Positions 63,796 through 64,000 of a stretch of DNA of 64,000 bases are shown here, one piece after another (the stretch's first letter is position 1; every line of letters begins with the position of its first letter). Made by a program: the position numbers and the translations under genes. Under the pieces are notes generated by a model that worked only from the letters and a program-made list of their open reading frames with translations, was not told where the DNA came from and did not search any database. Origin of the DNA: Dysgonomonas sp. Marseille-P4361 (GTDB taxonomy: Bacteria > Bacteroidota > Bacteroidia > Bacteroidales > Dysgonomonadaceae); NCBI RefSeq assembly GCF_900343125.1, contig NZ_OPYL01000002.1:544266-608265 (forward strand). The letters run 5' to 3'.

Positions 63796-63827
63796 TTTGG
63801 ATTGTAAAGAAATGTTTTCTACTTTTG
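63796..63827 (+). promoter_or_regulatory. strong Bacteroidota promoter at the right edge
   Basis: TTTG at 63796-63799 and TACTTTTG at 63820-63827 are separated by 20 bases, the ideal -33/-7 form. Transcription would start near 63833. No coding frame follows in the last 170 bases, so it should drive a stable RNA. Confidence 0.7.
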
Positions 63828-63832
63828 CACCC

Positions 63833-64000
63833 GCTTTGGCACTGAAACGGCGACGTTTTTAGGGGTTGAGGCGAAAAAAGAAAGCGATCTTTAAAGGAAC
63901 TGAAATAACAACATCAAGAGTGTAGTACAAGTATACATATTATATATGTATGGGAAAAAATACTACCGTCAATTTACTTTGATAAATTGAGGACAGGATC
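63833..64000 (+). other. probable leader of a ribosomal RNA operon
   Basis: The 168-base non-coding leader has a boxA-like CGATCTTTAAA (63885-63895; E. coli boxA is TGCTCTTTAAC), a palindrome ATACATA-TATGTAT (around 63930) and CAATTTA-TAAATTG near the end. Such leaders precede 16S rRNA genes. The mature 16S 5' end is not reached in the window, so this is inferred. Confidence 0.5.

Noticed and set aside
1..64000. CRISPR arrays, tRNA genes, insertion sequences, integrases, restriction or toxin genes
   Set aside because: Looked for on both strands; no regular repeat array, cloverleaf arm pair, transposase, recombinase or defence gene was recognised.

Overview
The window is a chromosomal segment of a low-GC member of the Bacteroidota, most likely Bacteroidales and close to Dysgonomonas or Parabacteroides. 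This is inferred from gene content and promoter style, not from a marker gene. Supporting signs are a fused SecDF, a type-2 isoleucyl-tRNA synthetase, a GldB-like lipoprotein, DUF4296, a GH95 fucosidase, a TonB-type barrel with a CarboxypepD-like N-terminal domain, near absence of Shine-Dalgarno sequences, and many promoter elements of the Bacteroidota form TAnnTTTG. No CRISPR array, tRNA gene, insertion sequence or plasmid-type gene was seen.

Layout, left to right. (1) 0.3-3.4 kb: pyruvate formate-lyase and its activase. (2) 3.4-4.6 kb: a gene-poor patch with a terminase-like helix-turn-helix protein, a 62-residue membrane protein and a 14-base direct repeat. (3) 4.6-9.6 kb: a GH95 alpha-L-fucosidase whose signal peptide is thrown out of frame by a 7-base homopolymer, and an outer-membrane barrel. 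(4) 9.9-15.7 kb: ileS, a DksA/TraR-like protein, lspA, a DUF4296 lipoprotein and a small unknown protein. (5) 15.8-22.3 kb: envelope-glycan genes, namely two convergent GT4 glycosyltransferases, a sugar kinase and rmlD, in one leftward run with prfC and fabD. (6) 22.5-28.9 kb: an RluA-type pseudouridine synthase, an XRE-cupin regulator, an acyl-CoA ligase and secDF. (7) 29-38.2 kb: dnaB, a GldB-like gene, tsaD, a glycerophosphodiesterase, an M48 protease, a secreted protein with a possible caspase-type His/Cys pair, cinA, rnpA and yidD. (8) 38.2-41.8 kb: a MaoC/NodN-like hydratase, a Tat-exported aldo/keto reductase and a DUF2089/YIP1/hydrolase cluster. (9) 42-49 kb: a MacB-type efflux operon with three different lipoprotein adaptors. 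(10) 49.2-56.5 kb: carAB and divergent lysC-lysA. (11) 56.5-60 kb: a membrane GT2, a convergent exosortase-family gene and an outer-membrane protein. (12) 60.1-64 kb: an LptC-like lipoprotein, a PpiD/SurA-type chaperone, nth, and at the right edge a strong promoter and leader that look like the start of a ribosomal RNA operon.

Most genes are housekeeping or envelope genes. The signals I consider most worth following are: the carA leader, where a 31-codon reading frame runs straight through a terminator hairpin and its U-tract, resembling E. coli pyrBI attenuation; the three-adaptor efflux operon; the frameshifted fucosidase; the GxHH signature of IleRS, which predicts mupirocin insensitivity; an exosortase with no visible substrate; and the possible clan-CD secreted protein. 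No defence system, secretion island or biosynthetic cluster could be supported.
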